This document shows, piece by piece, positions 1 to 6,948 of a stretch of DNA of 22,350 nt (position 1 is its first letter; each line of letters begins with the position of its first letter). The notes under the pieces are model-generated. The model ran no database searches and had not been told where the DNA came from. It was given only the letters and a program-made list of their open reading frames with translations. Source of the stretch: Elusimicrobiota bacterium (lineage in GTDB: Bacteria > Elusimicrobiota > Elusimicrobia > Elusimicrobiales > Elusimicrobiaceae); assembly GCA_023393825.1 (NCBI GenBank), contig JAEXBW010000036.1, positions 1 through 22,350 on the forward strand. Reading direction: 5' to 3'. A program made the position numbers and the translations under genes.

Positions 1-895
1 CTACGGAAAGCGTGTACGCAATATAATTTACCGTAAGCAAAGTAAAAAATTTAAAGCGTTTGCCCGCCGAGGCAAAAAACAATGCGCCTATAAACGCGCC
101 AAGGCCGAAGGCCGCCTCTAAAAACCCCAAAAATACGGAGGTGTGGTTAAAGGTATGCACATAGGCGGGCAAAATAAGCAGCTCCCAAGATTCGCCCAGT
201 ATAAACAGCGGCAGCGTAAAAGCTATAACCTGAAGCAAAAACTTATCGCCCTTCATACAGCCCCACGCCTGATTGTAAGTAGTTTCGTTGGGCATCTTGC
301 GGATTTTGCGGTTATTGTAAACGTAAACGGCCATAATAACAATTACAAAGCACATAACACTTGCCGCCAGCCACGCATAGCCCGTGCCGTATGCCGCAAT
401 AACAAGCCCGCCCAAAACAGGGCCGAAGACTGCCGTAATACCGTCAATAGCTTCTTTTAACCCCGTCGTGCGGTGCAAAGGTATGCCAGCCATACGGCTA
501 AACCCGGGGATAAGCGCCTGGCGCGCAAGTTGCGCGGGTATGTCAAAAAACGCGCTTAAGAAAATGAGTAAAGAAATTAACGCGGGGTAAGCCTTACCGT
601 AAACCACCAAAATAGTTATGGCGGTTATAATAATAAGTTGGCTTAGTTCGCACACAAGCATTGTTTTGGAACGCCCCACCCTGTCTATAATCGCGCCGCC
701 CCACAACGCGGAAAATATCCCCGGTACAAGCGTTGCAAATGCCGCCACGCCCATCCACATAACGGAACCCGTTGAAATTAAAATATACCACGGTAAAAGA
801 ATTTGGAAGAACTGGTTTACAAGCGAGGAAATCCCCTCAATGGAGAGGATAAGTTTTATCTGTCTGGTGTTCTGCTTAATCGGGGGAGTATCCAT
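1..895 (-). CDS. MFS transporter, C-terminus beyond window edge
   Basis: Partial gene: the ATG is at 895 and 298 codons stay open to the left edge, so roughly the last quarter of a usual 400-residue MFS protein is missing. I translated it by hand. Several long hydrophobic stretches fit membrane helices. The loop after helix 2 reads GGAIIDRVGRSKTM, which matches MFS motif A (G-x-x-x-D-R-x-G-R). A further segment, FGPVLGGLVIAAYG, matches the glycine-rich helix 5 signature of exporters. The family moves small solutes across the inner membrane by proton antiport or facilitation. The substrate cannot be told from sequence, though drug or metabolite efflux is the common role of this subgroup. It is divergent from the J-domain gene at 956, with only 60 bases between the two starts. 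A GAGG lies just upstream of the start, spaced rather close. Confidence 0.85.
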   Translation of the reverse strand, partial: MDTPPIKQNTRQIKLILSIEGISSLVNQFFQILLPWYILISTGSVMWMGVAAFATLVPGIFSALWGGAIIDRVGRSKTMLVCELSQLIIITAITILVVYGKAYPALISLLIFLSAFFDIPAQLARQALIPGFSRMAGIPLHRTTGLKEAIDGITAVFGPVLGGLVIAAYGTGYAWLAASVMCFVIVIMAVYVYNNRKIRKMPNETTYNQAWGCMKGDKFLLQVIAFTLPLFILGESWELLILPAYVHTFNHTSVFLGFLEAAFGLGAFIGALFFASAGKRFKFFTLLTVNYIAYTLSV

Positions 896-955
896 AAGCC
901 TCTGTGCTTACCTACCCAAATTATATAAAATGATTTTAACGAAAGGAGAAGTACT
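896..955. promoter_or_regulatory. divergent promoter region, MFS / J-domain gene
   Basis: The 60-base gap between two divergent starts holds one AT-rich core. TATAAA at 924-929 on the plus strand would serve the J-domain gene. TATAAT on the minus strand (925 down to 920) would serve the MFS gene. The two possible -10 boxes overlap, so the two promoters would compete for polymerase. No convincing -35 box was seen on either side. A strong ribosome site (AAAGGAG, 942-948) precedes the start at 956. The promoter call is inference from short matches. Confidence 0.35.
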
Positions 956-1984
956 ATGGCAGATTATAAAGACTATTACAAAATATTAGGCGTAAGCAAA
1001 ACGGCGGGCGACGCCGAACTTAAGAAAGCTTTTAAGGCGCAGGCGCGTAAATATCACCCCGATATGCACCCAGAGGCCAAAAAGGCCGAAATGACGGAAA
1101 AATTTAAAGATATTAACGAGGCTTACGAAGTCCTTTCCGATAAGCAAAAACGCGCTATATACGACCAAGTAGGCAGCGCGGATTATCAAAACTACGCAAG
1201 GGGCGGCGGGGCTTCATCCTCTTCCGCGGGCGCGGGCAGGGCGTATGGCGGCGCATCGGGCGCACGCGGTGGGCAAAGCCAATATTACCAATACGGCGGC
1301 GGCTCTAATCCGTTTGGCGGTATGGGCGGTGGTAGTTTTAAATTTAACAGTACGGGCGGCTTTAATCAGGGCGATTTTAGCGATTTCTTTCAGCAGATAT
1401 TCGGCGGCATGGGCGGCATGGGGGGAATGAGCGGCTTTGGCGGCACTTCCCGCCGCGCGCAAAACTTTGGCGGTTATGAAGATGAAGAAGAATCAAACTC
1501 TTTAGACAGTCAGGCCAACCTTACCTTAAATTTGGAAGAAGCTTATAACGGCGGCCTTGTAAGCCTTACCTTGCCAAGCGGCAAAACGGCGCAGGTTAAC
1601 CTGCCCGCAAAAATAGCTGATGGCACAAAAATAAAACTTAAAGGCTACGGCAATAAAACAAGGCAGGGCGCGGGCGATTTGTACATAACCGTTAAAATTG
1701 CGCCAAAAGCGGGTTTTAAGCTTGAAGGCAATGACATATACCAAACCGTAAATATAATGCCTTGGACGGCGGCCTTGGGCGGGGAAGCGCAAGTTTCTTT
1801 GGCTGGCGGCGGCAGCGTAAGTATTAAAGTTCCCGCAGGCACGCAGGGCGGCGCAAAGTTAAAACTAAGCGGTAAGGGCCTTGGCAAAGACGGTAATATG
1901 TATGTGGAATTTGCCATAAGCGTCCCCAAAAATTTAACTAAGGCGCAAAAAGAACTTTTTGCAAAACTCGCAGATATAAGTTAA
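956..1984 (+). CDS. class B J-domain co-chaperone (DnaJ/CbpA-like)
   Basis: This co-chaperone stimulates the ATPase of a DnaK-type Hsp70 and delivers unfolded clients to it in the cytoplasm. Residues 4-70 form the J-domain, with the catalytic HPD at residues 34-36 (context KYHPDMHP). Residues about 83-170 are a Gly/Phe/Met-rich linker with GGMGGMGGM runs. From about 185 to the end lie the two beta-barrel client-binding domains. The four CxxCxGxG zinc repeats of classical DnaJ are absent, so this is the CbpA/DnaJB architecture. At 342 residues it is normal for that class. The start is set by a strong AAAGGAG eight bases upstream. The prepilin gene follows after 31 bases and could be co-transcribed, although no functional link is evident. 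The linker's GC-rich, low-complexity sequence creates several long spurious open frames on both strands. Confidence 0.93.
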   Translation: MADYKDYYKILGVSKTAGDAELKKAFKAQARKYHPDMHPEAKKAEMTEKFKDINEAYEVLSDKQKRAIYDQVGSADYQNYARGGGASSSSAGAGRAYGGASGARGGQSQYYQYGGGSNPFGGMGGGSFKFNSTGGFNQGDFSDFFQQIFGGMGGMGGMSGFGGTSRRAQNFGGYEDEEESNSLDSQANLTLNLEEAYNGGLVSLTLPSGKTAQVNLPAKIADGTKIKLKGYGNKTRQGAGDLYITVKIAPKAGFKLEGNDIYQTVNIMPWTAALGGEAQVSLAGGGSVSIKVPAGTQGGAKLKLSGKGLGKDGNMYVEFAISVPKNLTKAQKELFAKLADIS

Positions 1985-2015
1985 ACTGAAATAAATACAC
2001 AATAAAGGGGAAGTT

Positions 2016-2507
2016 ATGACGATGTTTGCTTTATCTTTGCCTTCCAAGCGCAACGGCGGGTTTACTCTTATAGAATTATTGGTTGTGGTGCTTATAATAG
2101 GCGTTTTGGCGGCTATTGCCTTGCCGCAGTATCTTTTGACGGTGGAAAAGGCCCGCGCGGCGGAAGCTATGACTCTTGTAAAACAGATAGCGGAGGCTAA
2201 TAAACGCTACCGTTTGCTTAACGGGCAATATACCAATGACATCCGTGCGCTGGAGTTGGACCAAGATTTTCCAGGGGAACCTACGGAAAATGGCGGCGTT
2301 TTTACGCGCCGCACAAAATATTTTGATTACAGGGCAACTGCAGCGGGAACTCCGCATAACCCCGACGGCAGCACGGGCATAGCTGTTGTAAGAAGATTGG
2401 ATAATGGGGATACAAAAAGGCAATATGCTTTTATAGTGTATCCCGAAAACAGGATAAGCTGCTCCCCGCATACCGATTGCAAAATATGTGCGGCTTTAGG
2501 ATATTGA
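2016..2507 (+). CDS. type IV prepilin / pseudopilin
   Basis: This is a secreted subunit for a type IV pilus or type II secretion pseudopilus. Prepilin peptidase should cut after Gly15 (RNGG/FTLIELL), leaving N-terminal Phe and the conserved Glu at mature position 5. The following hydrophobic helix (VVVLIIGVLAAIALP) anchors the subunit before assembly and packs the pilus core. The globular part is only about 110 residues and ends in a Cys-rich tail (CSPHTDCKICAALGY) that could form a disulfide-closed loop. A GGGG-type ribosome site lies at 2006-2013. It suits either the ATG at 2016 or the one at 2022, and I kept the first. No pilus assembly ATPase, platform or peptidase gene is nearby, so this is a scattered pilin gene. 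Elusimicrobium genomes are known for many dispersed pilin genes of this style, which is part of the taxonomic guess. Confidence 0.9.
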   Translation: MTMFALSLPSKRNGGFTLIELLVVVLIIGVLAAIALPQYLLTVEKARAAEAMTLVKQIAEANKRYRLLNGQYTNDIRALELDQDFPGEPTENGGVFTRRTKYFDYRATAAGTPHNPDGSTGIAVVRRLDNGDTKRQYAFIVYPENRISCSPHTDCKICAALGY

Positions 2508-2524
2508 TTTTTTAATACACAAAT

Positions 2525-2560
2525 AAAAACCCCCGTTTCTTGCGAAGCGGGGGTTTTGCT
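2525..2560. terminator. bidirectional intrinsic terminator, pilin / lysA
   Basis: CCCCCG (2530-2535) pairs with CGGGGG (2548-2553), with flanking A and T runs on both sides. It sits between two convergent genes, 18 bases after the prepilin stop and just beyond the lysA stop. It reads as a terminator in both directions. Confidence 0.88.
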
Positions 2561-2574
2561 TTTATACCTAAAAC

Positions 2575-3825
2575 TTATTTGTGCAAAAGGTCCAACTGGT
2601 CTTCTATCATCTCTTCGTAGGTTTCTCTCTTGCGGATAATTCTGTGCTTTGCGCCGTCTACCAAAACCTCGGCTGTAAGCGGGCGCACATTGTACATAGA
2701 ACCCATGCTTGCGCCATAAGCGCCCGTACCCATAATGGCTATAAGTTCTTCAGGCTCTAAGACGGGAAGGGGGCGGTCTTTGGCAAAGGTATCGCTGCTT
2801 TCGCACACGGGGCCGACAACGTCCACTTTTCTTATAGGGCGTTTCCAGTCGCGCACGGGCAGGATTTCGTGCCAGGCGTCGTAAAGGGCGGGGCGGGCAA
2901 AATCGTTCATACCCGCGTCAATGATAAGAAAATCTTTATTTTCGCCCTTTTTATTGTAAAGCACGCTTGATACCAGCAGGCCCGCATTTGCCACAATTTT
3001 GCGGCCGGGTTCCAAAATAAGGTGCTTTTTAAAGCGGCCTAAATGCTTTTCCACCACGACGGCAAAATCTTTGGCGTGTATGGCTTTGTCTTTTTTGTAA
3101 TTATAAACAACGCCCAAGCCGCCGCCGATATCAATGTTCTGCAAAATAATATCTTCTTTCTCAAGTTGGTCTATCATTGCGGCAAGTTTTTTGAAGGCCT
3201 GTTCAAAAGGTTTAAGGCTTAATATTTGCGAGCCTATGTGTATTGCAATGCCGCGTATGCGCACGCCGCTCATCTGTGATGCTTTTTTGTAAAGTTCAAA
3301 GGCTTCGGGCCAGCTGATGCCGAATTTATTTTCGCTCTTGCCCGTGGTTATTTTGTGGTGTGTGTGCGCGTCAACATCGGGGTTAACCCTTATGGCGATA
3401 TTCGCGCGCATACAAAGGCGTATGGCGGTTTGGTTGACGGCTTCAAGCTCGTCGGCGGATTCTATGTTAATTTGTTTAATTTCGTTTTGTATGGCAAGGG
3501 CAATATCTTTTTGCGTTTTACCCACGCCCGAAAATACAATTTTATTACCGTGAATACCGCATTTTAAAGCAAGGAATAATTCCCCGCCAGATACCACGTC
3601 CGCGCCTGCGCCTGCCGCGGCTAAAATTTTAAGGATAGCAATGTTGGCATTTGCTTTAACCGCGTAGCAGATGTCTGCCTTGGGGAAAGCTGTTTTAAAT
3701 TTATTGAAGTTTTCTACCAGCGACTTTTTGCTGTAACAGTAAAAAGGCGTGCCGATTTTGGCGGCAAGGTCTTTTAGGTTTACGTCTTCTATGAACAGAA
3801 ACTTCTCTTCGTAATTAAATGCCAT
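2575..3825 (-). CDS. lysA: diaminopimelate decarboxylase
   Basis: This PLP enzyme decarboxylates meso-diaminopimelate to L-lysine, the last step of the DAP pathway, in the cytoplasm. It is 416 residues, the family norm. Visible marks are the PLP-binding lysine Lys57 in YAVKANAN, the HIGSQ motif at 196-200, the phosphate-binding glycine loop GGGLG around 234-238, EPGR at 272-275, the cross-subunit catalytic Cys341 in CESSDTF, and GAYG at 368-371. The start has a strong AAGGAG ribosome site. It lies 18 bases downstream of lptB in the same direction and ends at the bidirectional terminator, so it looks like the last gene of the long LPS operon. A lysine/DAP gene in that position is not a textbook arrangement, but it fits a shared envelope theme. 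Confidence 0.95.
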   Translation of the reverse strand: MAFNYEEKFLFIEDVNLKDLAAKIGTPFYCYSKKSLVENFNKFKTAFPKADICYAVKANANIAILKILAAAGAGADVVSGGELFLALKCGIHGNKIVFSGVGKTQKDIALAIQNEIKQINIESADELEAVNQTAIRLCMRANIAIRVNPDVDAHTHHKITTGKSENKFGISWPEAFELYKKASQMSGVRIRGIAIHIGSQILSLKPFEQAFKKLAAMIDQLEKEDIILQNIDIGGGLGVVYNYKKDKAIHAKDFAVVVEKHLGRFKKHLILEPGRKIVANAGLLVSSVLYNKKGENKDFLIIDAGMNDFARPALYDAWHEILPVRDWKRPIRKVDVVGPVCESSDTFAKDRPLPVLEPEELIAIMGTGAYGASMGSMYNVRPLTAEVLVDGAKHRIIRKRETYEEMIEDQLDLLHK

Positions 3826-3843
3826 AGTACTGCTCCTTAAGTT

Positions 3844-4563
3844 TTACATTTTAAAGTCTTCGCCTAAGTAAAACTTTCTTGCGCTGCTGTCGTTAAGCAG
3901 GGTTTGCTGGTCGCCCTCAACCAATATTTTGCCGTCGTAAATAAGGTAAGCCCTTTCCGTAAGCGGTAAAGTTTCGCGCACGTTGTGGTCGGTTATCAAA
4001 ACGCCTATGCCTTTATCTTTAAGCTTAAATATCATATGGCGCAGTTCCGACACGGTAATAGGGTCTATCCCTACAAAAGGCTCGTCAAGCAAAATAATTT
4101 TGGGCGAACTTATCATACAGCGGGCAATTTCCATACGGCGTTTTTCCCCGCCCGATAAAGTCCATGCTTTTTGCTTTGCAAGTTTAATTAAACCAAATTC
4201 TTCAAGTAAAGATACAACTTTTTCTTTCTGCTGGGTTTTATCGGGGTTGATACGTTCTAAAATAGCCAGCAGGTTTTCTTCCACAGTAAGGCCGCGGAAG
4301 ATGGTAGGCTCCTGCGCAAGGTAGCCAAGACCGTAGCGGGCGCGTTCGTACATAGGCAGCGCGGTTACGTCTTTGCCGTCAATAAACACCTTGCCCGCGG
4401 TGGGTTTTATAAACCCGACAAGCATATAAAAACTTGTTGTTTTACCCGCGCCGTTAGGGCCTAAAAGCCCCACTATTTCGCCCGATTTAACGGTAATATC
4501 CACGCCTTTTACGACGCGTCTTTCTTTGTAAGATTTTTCTATGCTAGAAGATTTCAGTTCCAT
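3844..4563 (-). CDS. lptB: LPS export ABC transporter ATPase LptB
   Basis: This is the ATPase of the LptB2FG complex, which pulls LPS from the inner membrane and feeds it to the LptC-LptA bridge. At 239 residues it is standard length. Walker A is GPNGAGKT (35-42), the Q-loop Gln is at 84 (YLAQEPTIF), the ABC signature is LSGGE (136-140), Walker B ends with the catalytic Asp160-Glu161 (ILLDEPFVGIDP), and the H-loop His is at 193 (TDHN). The LAQEPTIF and DEPFVGIDP contexts are characteristic of LptB rather than other ABC ATPases. The start lies inside the lptA gene (20-base overlap) and has an AAGGAAG ribosome site, consistent with translational coupling. The membrane partners LptF and LptG are not in the window. 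Confidence 0.95.
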   Translation of the reverse strand: MELKSSSIEKSYKERRVVKGVDITVKSGEIVGLLGPNGAGKTTSFYMLVGFIKPTAGKVFIDGKDVTALPMYERARYGLGYLAQEPTIFRGLTVEENLLAILERINPDKTQQKEKVVSLLEEFGLIKLAKQKAWTLSGGEKRRMEIARCMISSPKIILLDEPFVGIDPITVSELRHMIFKLKDKGIGVLITDHNVRETLPLTERAYLIYDGKILVEGDQQTLLNDSSARKFYLGEDFKM

Positions 4564-5257
4564 TTTTGCTTCCTTGCGTTAAATTGGGAAATTCCTTTGC
4601 GCTCACAACCCAGCCCTGCACGCGGCCCTGCGCTTTTAAAAAGCCTTCTTTTGTTTGCACGGTTATGTCATCTGCCTGCACGGCGTAATCCCCGTCGGGG
4701 TTAAAGCCCCATAATACGGGCCTGTTGCCATGCGCGTTAAACACGCCCGAGTTAGTGTCAAAAATCATTTTGTCGGCGTAAAGCGTATTATTAATTTCGT
4801 CCAGTTCGCAGTTGCCGCTCATTTCAAATACGGAAAATTTATCTTTAAAATCCAATTTATTGCCAAAAGCTTTAAGCCTGTTCGTTTGGGTTGTATAAAC
4901 CGCGTTTACCTGCGCATTCTTTTTTGGCGTTGCGTAGCCTTCGCCCGTTTTATTATTGTAAAAAAAGTTTTCCGCCGTTATCTGCGCTGTTGTGCCGTCT
5001 TTCTTTTGGCTGGCAAAAACATTGCCTTTTAAGTTAAAGGTTTGCTCTCTGCGGCGCGATAGCGCATAATCCGCTTTAGCCGTGTAAATATCGTTTTTAT
5101 AGCTTACATTGCCTATAAATTCTTCTTCCATTTTATCCTTGCGGATAATCCACCTGTCGCTTTGCACCATACCGCCAAGCAAGGCTGTATCCTGCGCGGC
5201 GCACAGGGCGGGGGAAAGAGCAAGGAAAAGGGTTAAAAATATAAATTTATTTTTCAT
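4544..5257 (-). CDS. lptA: LptA-like OstA-domain periplasmic LPS carrier
   Basis: Predicted periplasmic bridge protein that passes LPS from LptC to the outer-membrane LptD. The first about 20 residues are a signal peptide (hydrophobic core IFLTLFLALSPALCA). The rest is a run of beta-strand repeats of OstA/LptA type, with phrases such as FIGNVSYKNDIYTAKADY and LKGNVFASQKKDGTTAQIT that recur about every 45-55 residues. At 237 residues it is longer than the E. coli protein, suggesting an extra jellyroll turn. Identification rests on fold-like repeat pattern plus position: it lies between lptC (11-base overlap upstream) and lptB (20-base overlap downstream), the usual gene order. The sequence itself is divergent, as is normal for LptA. 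A GGTAAGAAG stretch precedes the start. Confidence 0.85.
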   Translation of the reverse strand: MKNKFIFLTLFLALSPALCAAQDTALLGGMVQSDRWIIRKDKMEEEFIGNVSYKNDIYTAKADYALSRRREQTFNLKGNVFASQKKDGTTAQITAENFFYNNKTGEGYATPKKNAQVNAVYTTQTNRLKAFGNKLDFKDKFSVFEMSGNCELDEINNTLYADKMIFDTNSGVFNAHGNRPVLWGFNPDGDYAVQADDITVQTKEGFLKAQGRVQGWVVSAKEFPNLTQGSKNGTEIF

Positions 5258-5795
5258 AACTTCTTACCGCTGCTTTAAGGTCGCCCAGTTCTGCGGGCAA
5301 ACGCGTTTCCTGCTTAATTATTTCTATTTCCGATAAATCGGAAGAGGCTTTAACGCCCTTGCCTTTAACGGTAACACCGCCGCGCGTTACGGAAACGTCA
5401 TTATCCGTCCAAATTACTTTGCGCGTTACGTCGTAATAGGCAATTTTTGCTTTTATTGTCGCGCCTTCGTTGACGGAAACGCCCACAACATTACCTTTAA
5501 GCGTAATTAAATTTTTTAACATATCGTAAATGCCTTCGTCGGCTTTTACGGTGCTGTCTTCTTTGCCAAGCTTGTTAAAAAGCAGCGAGGGTTTTACAAG
5601 TTCAACATATTGCTCTTCGTCAAAAAATTCCGCCTGTTTTGTAGTCAGCAGCCATTCGCTTGTACCCATTTCCGACTGGGAAATGATAACGCCGTAAGCC
5701 TGCTGCGACGGCCCCTGAACCGCGTCGGGCGATTTGTTTTTGCCGCCGCACGCGCACAGTAAAGCAATGGTACAAAACAGGTAAAAATGTTTCAT
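5247..5795 (-). CDS. lptC: LptC-like LPS export protein, lipoprotein form
   Basis: Predicted partner of LptB2FG that accepts LPS on the periplasmic face and hands it to LptA. At 182 residues it has the LptC size. It has beta-strand phrases typical of the family: the YGVIISQSEMGTSEW region, DEGIYDMLKNLITLKGNV and VSVNEGATIKAKIAYYDV. The N-terminus is a lipoprotein signal with a lipobox L-C-A-C ending at Cys16 (ALLCACGG), so the protein is probably held in a membrane by lipid rather than by the single transmembrane helix known from E. coli LptC. The start overlaps the kdsD stop (TAATG) and the end overlaps lptA by 11 bases. The order kdsD-lptC-lptA-lptB matches many Gram-negatives, except that kdsC is missing. 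Confidence 0.85.
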   Translation of the reverse strand: MKHFYLFCTIALLCACGGKNKSPDAVQGPSQQAYGVIISQSEMGTSEWLLTTKQAEFFDEEQYVELVKPSLLFNKLGKEDSTVKADEGIYDMLKNLITLKGNVVGVSVNEGATIKAKIAYYDVTRKVIWTDNDVSVTRGGVTVKGKGVKASSDLSEIEIIKQETRLPAELGDLKAAVRSYEK

Positions 5796-6793
5796 TATTT
5801 TTTATCTATAAGGGCAATAAACTCTATCAGATTATCTTTATCCAAAAAGCCTATAACCTTTCCGTTTTTGTCCACAACGGGCGCGTTATCAATCTTTTTA
5901 TCGTTAATAATTTTAGCCGCGTCCACGGCGGGAATATTGCCCGTAAAGGCAAAGGGGTTTTTGGTCATAACTTCGGTTATGTTAAGGTGCAAAATATTGC
6001 CCGTTTTTTGCATTGCGCGTCTTAAGTCGCCGTCGGTAAAGTAGCCTTTAAGCTTACCTTTTGCGTCCACAACGCTTGCCGCGCCGCTTCTGTTTTTGGT
6101 CATAACCAAAAGAGTATCCTGCACGGTGGCGGATAAAGGCACGGTGGGGTTTTTGCCCGTAAACATAATATCTTTAACTTTATTGGTAAGCAGCTTGCCC
6201 AAAGAGCCGCCTGGGTGGAACATTGCAAAATCTTGTTTGTCAAAATTCTTAACTTTCATTAAAGCCACAGCCAAAGCGTCGCCCGCGGCAAGCATAGCCG
6301 TGGTGGAGGCGGTGGGGGCAAGGTTATAGGGGCAGGCTTCGCGCGGCACCACAATTTCCAAATGAATATCCGACATTTTGGCAAGTGTGGAATCCTTATG
6401 GCCCGTCATAGAAATTATTTTTACCTGCTCTCTTTTAAGCGGCTCAAGCATTTTGCTTAATTCTTCCGTCTGGCCCGAAAAAGAAAGACCAAGTACAATA
6501 TCTTCTTTGGTTATCATACCCAAATCGCCGTGCAGGGCTTCGGTAGGGTGGACAAAAAACGAGGGCGTACCAGTGGAGGCCAGCGTGGCGGCAATCTTTC
6601 TGCCTATGTGGCCCGATTTGCCTATGCCTAAAACCACCAGTCTGCCTTTAGAGGCTTCTATAAGGCGTACGGCTTTTATAAATGATTTGCCCAGAGCGGC
6701 GGCGGTTGTTTTAAGCGCGCGCTCTTCCGACTTAAAAACTTTGTGAGCTATATCTAAAATTTCTTCTTCCGAATAACTTTTTATTTTAGCCAT
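5795..6793 (-). CDS. kdsD: D-arabinose-5-phosphate isomerase
   Basis: This enzyme converts D-ribulose 5-phosphate to D-arabinose 5-phosphate, the first committed precursor of Kdo. It is 332 residues with the classic layout: a SIS sugar-isomerase domain at about 40-175 (GIGKSGHIGRK, FVHPTEALHGDLG, SFSGQTEE), the FHPGGSLGK linker motif, then two CBS domains at about 205-265 and 272-330 (the second ends near VIGFLDKDNL). The GutQ paralogue has the same layout, but the LPS operon context favours KdsD. The stop shares a base with the lptC start. Upstream it overlaps the last 13 bases of the small membrane ORF ending at 6781. Its own ribosome site is weak (GAG), consistent with coupling to the upstream reading frame. 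Confidence 0.94.
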   Translation of the reverse strand: MAKIKSYSEEEILDIAHKVFKSEERALKTTAAALGKSFIKAVRLIEASKGRLVVLGIGKSGHIGRKIAATLASTGTPSFFVHPTEALHGDLGMITKEDIVLGLSFSGQTEELSKMLEPLKREQVKIISMTGHKDSTLAKMSDIHLEIVVPREACPYNLAPTASTTAMLAAGDALAVALMKVKNFDKQDFAMFHPGGSLGKLLTNKVKDIMFTGKNPTVPLSATVQDTLLVMTKNRSGAASVVDAKGKLKGYFTDGDLRRAMQKTGNILHLNITEVMTKNPFAFTGNIPAVDAAKIINDKKIDNAPVVDKNGKVIGFLDKDNLIEFIALIDKK

Positions 6794-6948
6794 GGTGTTA
6801 TCTCGCTTGGTATTATTTTTTTACCGTAAGGCGCGGGCAATTTGCCCGCAACAACACGGCCCGCCAAAAACGTAATAGCGAGCGCGCAGTATATTACGGC
6901 AAGGGTTTTGAAAGCGTTTAAAAACGCTTTCTTTAAATCTTCAGACAT
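6781..6948 (-). CDS. small single-pass membrane protein, unknown family
   Basis: I found this 55-residue frame by translating the gap between kdsA and kdsD. It begins MSEDLKKAFLNAFKTL, has one hydrophobic segment at about residues 16-34 (AVIYCALAITFLAG and following), and ends with a short basic tail (IPSEITPWLK). The predicted topology is an amphipathic N-terminus, one membrane helix and a 20-residue tail. Its ATG overlaps the end of kdsA by 16 bases and its stop overlaps the start of kdsD by 13 bases, the same overlap style as the neighbouring genes. No good ribosome site precedes it, so translation would rely on coupling. Against it, the frame contains two inverted repeats, so the region could instead be structured RNA. 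I do not recognise the family. An envelope or LPS role would be guilt by association only. Confidence 0.6.
   Translation of the reverse strand: MSEDLKKAFLNAFKTLAVIYCALAITFLAGRVVAGKLPAPYGKKIIPSEITPWLK
6833..6849. repeat. GC-rich inverted repeat in kdsA-kdsD junction
   Basis: GCGGGCAA (6833-6840) and TTGCCCGC (6842-6849) are perfect inverted arms around one base. As RNA this gives a 6-bp GC stem with a 5-base loop. No U-run follows on the operon strand, so it is not an intrinsic terminator. It lies inside the small membrane ORF, about 40 bases upstream of the kdsD start. Confidence 0.6.
6910..6931. repeat. perfect 10-bp inverted repeat just after kdsA
   Basis: GAAAGCGTTT (6910-6919) and AAACGCTTTC (6922-6931) are perfect arms separated by two bases. 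It begins two bases past the kdsA stop on the operon strand, and is followed there by AAAACCC rather than a U-run, so it should not terminate transcription. It could protect or process the mRNA 3' of kdsA, or control the small ORF whose codons 6-13 it covers. Confidence 0.65.

Noticed and set aside
1214..1462. Long open frames on both strands across the J-domain gene's glycine linker
   Set aside because: Products of GC-rich, low-complexity sequence; Ala/Arg-rich with no motif, while the J-domain frame has HPD and a strong ribosome site.
2076..2471. 131-codon minus-strand frame opposite the prepilin
   Set aside because: Antisense shadow; the prepilin frame has a full class III signal and ribosome site.
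6833..6931. Intrinsic terminator between kdsA and kdsD
   Set aside because: Both hairpins lack a following U-run on the operon strand, and the genes around them overlap the small ORF.
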